The position numbers and the translations under genes are program-made. A stretch of DNA of 17,190 nucleotides, taken from Cyclostephanos tholiformis. Taxonomy: Eukaryota > Bacillariophyta > Thalassiosirophyceae > Thalassiosirales > Thalassiosiraceae. Below, piece by piece: positions 16,479 through 17,190 of the stretch. The DNA lies in the NCBI GenBank assembly GCA_036939975.1, contig JALLPB010000349.1:1-17190 (forward strand), given 5' to 3'. Under the pieces are notes generated by a model that saw nothing but the letters and a program-made list of their open reading frames with translations, had not been told where the DNA came from and did no database searches. Position 1 is the stretch's first letter. The number at the start of each line of letters is the position of its first letter.

Positions 16479-17087
16479 TTATATCAAAGGACCCTCGAAC
16501 GATGCCCAGGCCTTGTGACTCTCCCAAAGCGTAACCTTGATCCAACCATCGAAACCACCGCCATTATGATCCCCCTCCGCCCCCTTCGTTCCTTTCAACT
16601 TTTCCACGACCCCATCGAATATCGCCCTGCACATGAACTCGGTGGTAGTCATGACGCCGTCCCCGAATATCTCGTCCAGATTCTTGTGATTGTACTTCCT
16701 CAATACCTCGGCGACCAAATCGGACGCGATGCCTATATCGATCACCCAATTGCACTCGGGATGCAATTCGCGAGACGCGAACTCCACGTCGACGGTGTAC
16801 GTCGCCCCGTGTAGGCCTCCCGCGGGTCCGAACGACGGATGGCCGTGGAACGAGTGAGCGATCATTATGGAATCGCGTATCCCGAGGGTGTACGGAAGAT
16901 GAGGTCTGGGGGGGGCGGGAGGCACTGTCGCGGACGGATCGTCCGTCGTTCCGCCTCGCGGCGGTCGTATGATGGATGACGCGTCCGCGCTCCTTCGATG
17001 CGATGTCATTGGGACGCCAAACGTGGACGCATCCACCGCAAACGCGAGCCAGACAACGGCGGTGCAAAAGCTTAGAGGTGGAATCAT
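16479..17087 (-). CDS. 6-pyruvoyl-tetrahydropterin synthase/QueD-fold protein, HGAT variant, with presequence
   Basis: I choose the Met at 17087 because it begins a clean signal peptide (MIPPLSFCTAVVWLAFAVDA) followed by AST-FGVP, a variant of the diatom ASAF plastid motif. The in-frame Met at 17156 would add 23 residues and bury the leader. The mature part (residues ~66-202) has the PTPS tunnelling fold pattern: SIMIAHSFHG, GLHGATYTVDVEF, WVIDIGIASDLVAEVL, NHKNLDEI, TTTEFMCRAIFDGV and IKVTLWES. PTPS/QueD enzymes act on dihydroneopterin triphosphate using three zinc-binding His, a Cys-Asp-His relay and a Glu. Here H78, H93, H134 and E189 are in place, but the second His of HGH is A95, the usual Asp is N133 and no catalytic Cys is seen in the expected loop. 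I recall a bacterial subfamily with the same HGAT signature, not checked. So the fold is confident and the reaction is open. Confidence 0.85.
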   Translation of the reverse strand: MIPPLSFCTAVVWLAFAVDASTFGVPMTSHRRSADASSIIRPPRGGTTDDPSATVPPAPPRPHLPYTLGIRDSIMIAHSFHGHPSFGPAGGLHGATYTVDVEFASRELHPECNWVIDIGIASDLVAEVLRKYNHKNLDEIFGDGVMTTTEFMCRAIFDGVVEKLKGTKGAEGDHNGGGFDGWIKVTLWESHKAWASFEGPLI

Positions 17088-17190
17088 GTTGCTATGGAGT
17101 GAGGAGTAAAAAAAGGGTGACGAAGGAAAAAATAAGAAAAAACTTTTTATTTGCACCCATTTTTTGGAAGCCGGGGGCAGTCGACCTACT
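17088..17190. promoter_or_regulatory. 5' flank of the PTPS-like gene (cut by window end)
   Basis: The minus-strand upstream region is pyrimidine-rich (runs of T and TTC) directly before the chosen start, resembling the T-rich leader of the S1 gene at 15008-15050. The promoter itself lies partly outside the window. Confidence 0.35.

Noticed and set aside
16269..16814. 181-codon plus frame antisense to the PTPS-like gene
   Set aside because: It overlaps the real gene in antisense, and the minus-strand product has a clear family pattern.
17088..17156. Upstream start for the PTPS-like protein at 17156
   Set aside because: The 23 added residues are Phe/Ser-rich from a pyrimidine leader and would displace a clean signal peptide and AST-FGVP motif.

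Overview
The window looks like nuclear DNA of a diatom or a closely related stramenopile alga with a red-type complex plastid. The evidence is N-terminal signal peptides followed by ASAF-like cleavage motifs (ASA-FQIP at 15084 on; AST-FGVP in the gene ending at 16479), short GT-AG introns, closely packed genes with no operon logic, and stramenopile-type gene families. I cannot name a species.

The window has two compartments. Bases 1 to about 11,900 are TE-rich and mostly non-coding, and very poor in CpG in many stretches (no CpG at all in 601-840). They hold a 3'-truncated histone H3 pseudogene (219-567, minus), a Cys/His zinc-finger ORF followed by an F-box-like ORF (1322-2145), several inverted-repeat or fold-back elements, and a complete but dead PIF/Harbinger transposon at 6998-10660. 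That transposon has perfect 31-bp terminal inverted repeats, a TTA target duplication, a decayed Myb/SANT-like ORF on plus and a decayed DDE transposase on minus. Immediately to its right lies a 1.2-kb element (10691-11895) with TIRs and two facing subterminal arrays of a degenerate ~31-bp repeat that starts TCAC.

Bases 12,000 to 17,190 are gene-dense and CpG-rich. They hold four intact genes: a possible TIM-barrel-like protein (12080-13141, plus), a Derlin/Der1-like membrane protein in two exons (14761-13566, minus), a small protein with two S1 RNA-binding domains and a plastid-type presequence in two exons (15084-16262, plus), and a 6-pyruvoyl-tetrahydropterin-synthase-fold protein with a presequence (17087-16479, minus). 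They alternate in strand, giving one divergent promoter region (14762-15083) and two convergent 3' regions. All four begin with a hydrophobic or targeting-like leader, so they may serve the plastid or secretory system, but no shared pathway is evident.

The strongest observations are: (1) histone and transposase relics whose damage falls mainly at arginine codons, as expected from deamination of methylated CpG; (2) full definition of the Harbinger element with its target duplication; (3) the 31-bp subterminal arrays; and (4) a 34-C homopolymer acting as the polypyrimidine tract of the S1 gene intron. All family assignments are from reading the sequence, without database searches.
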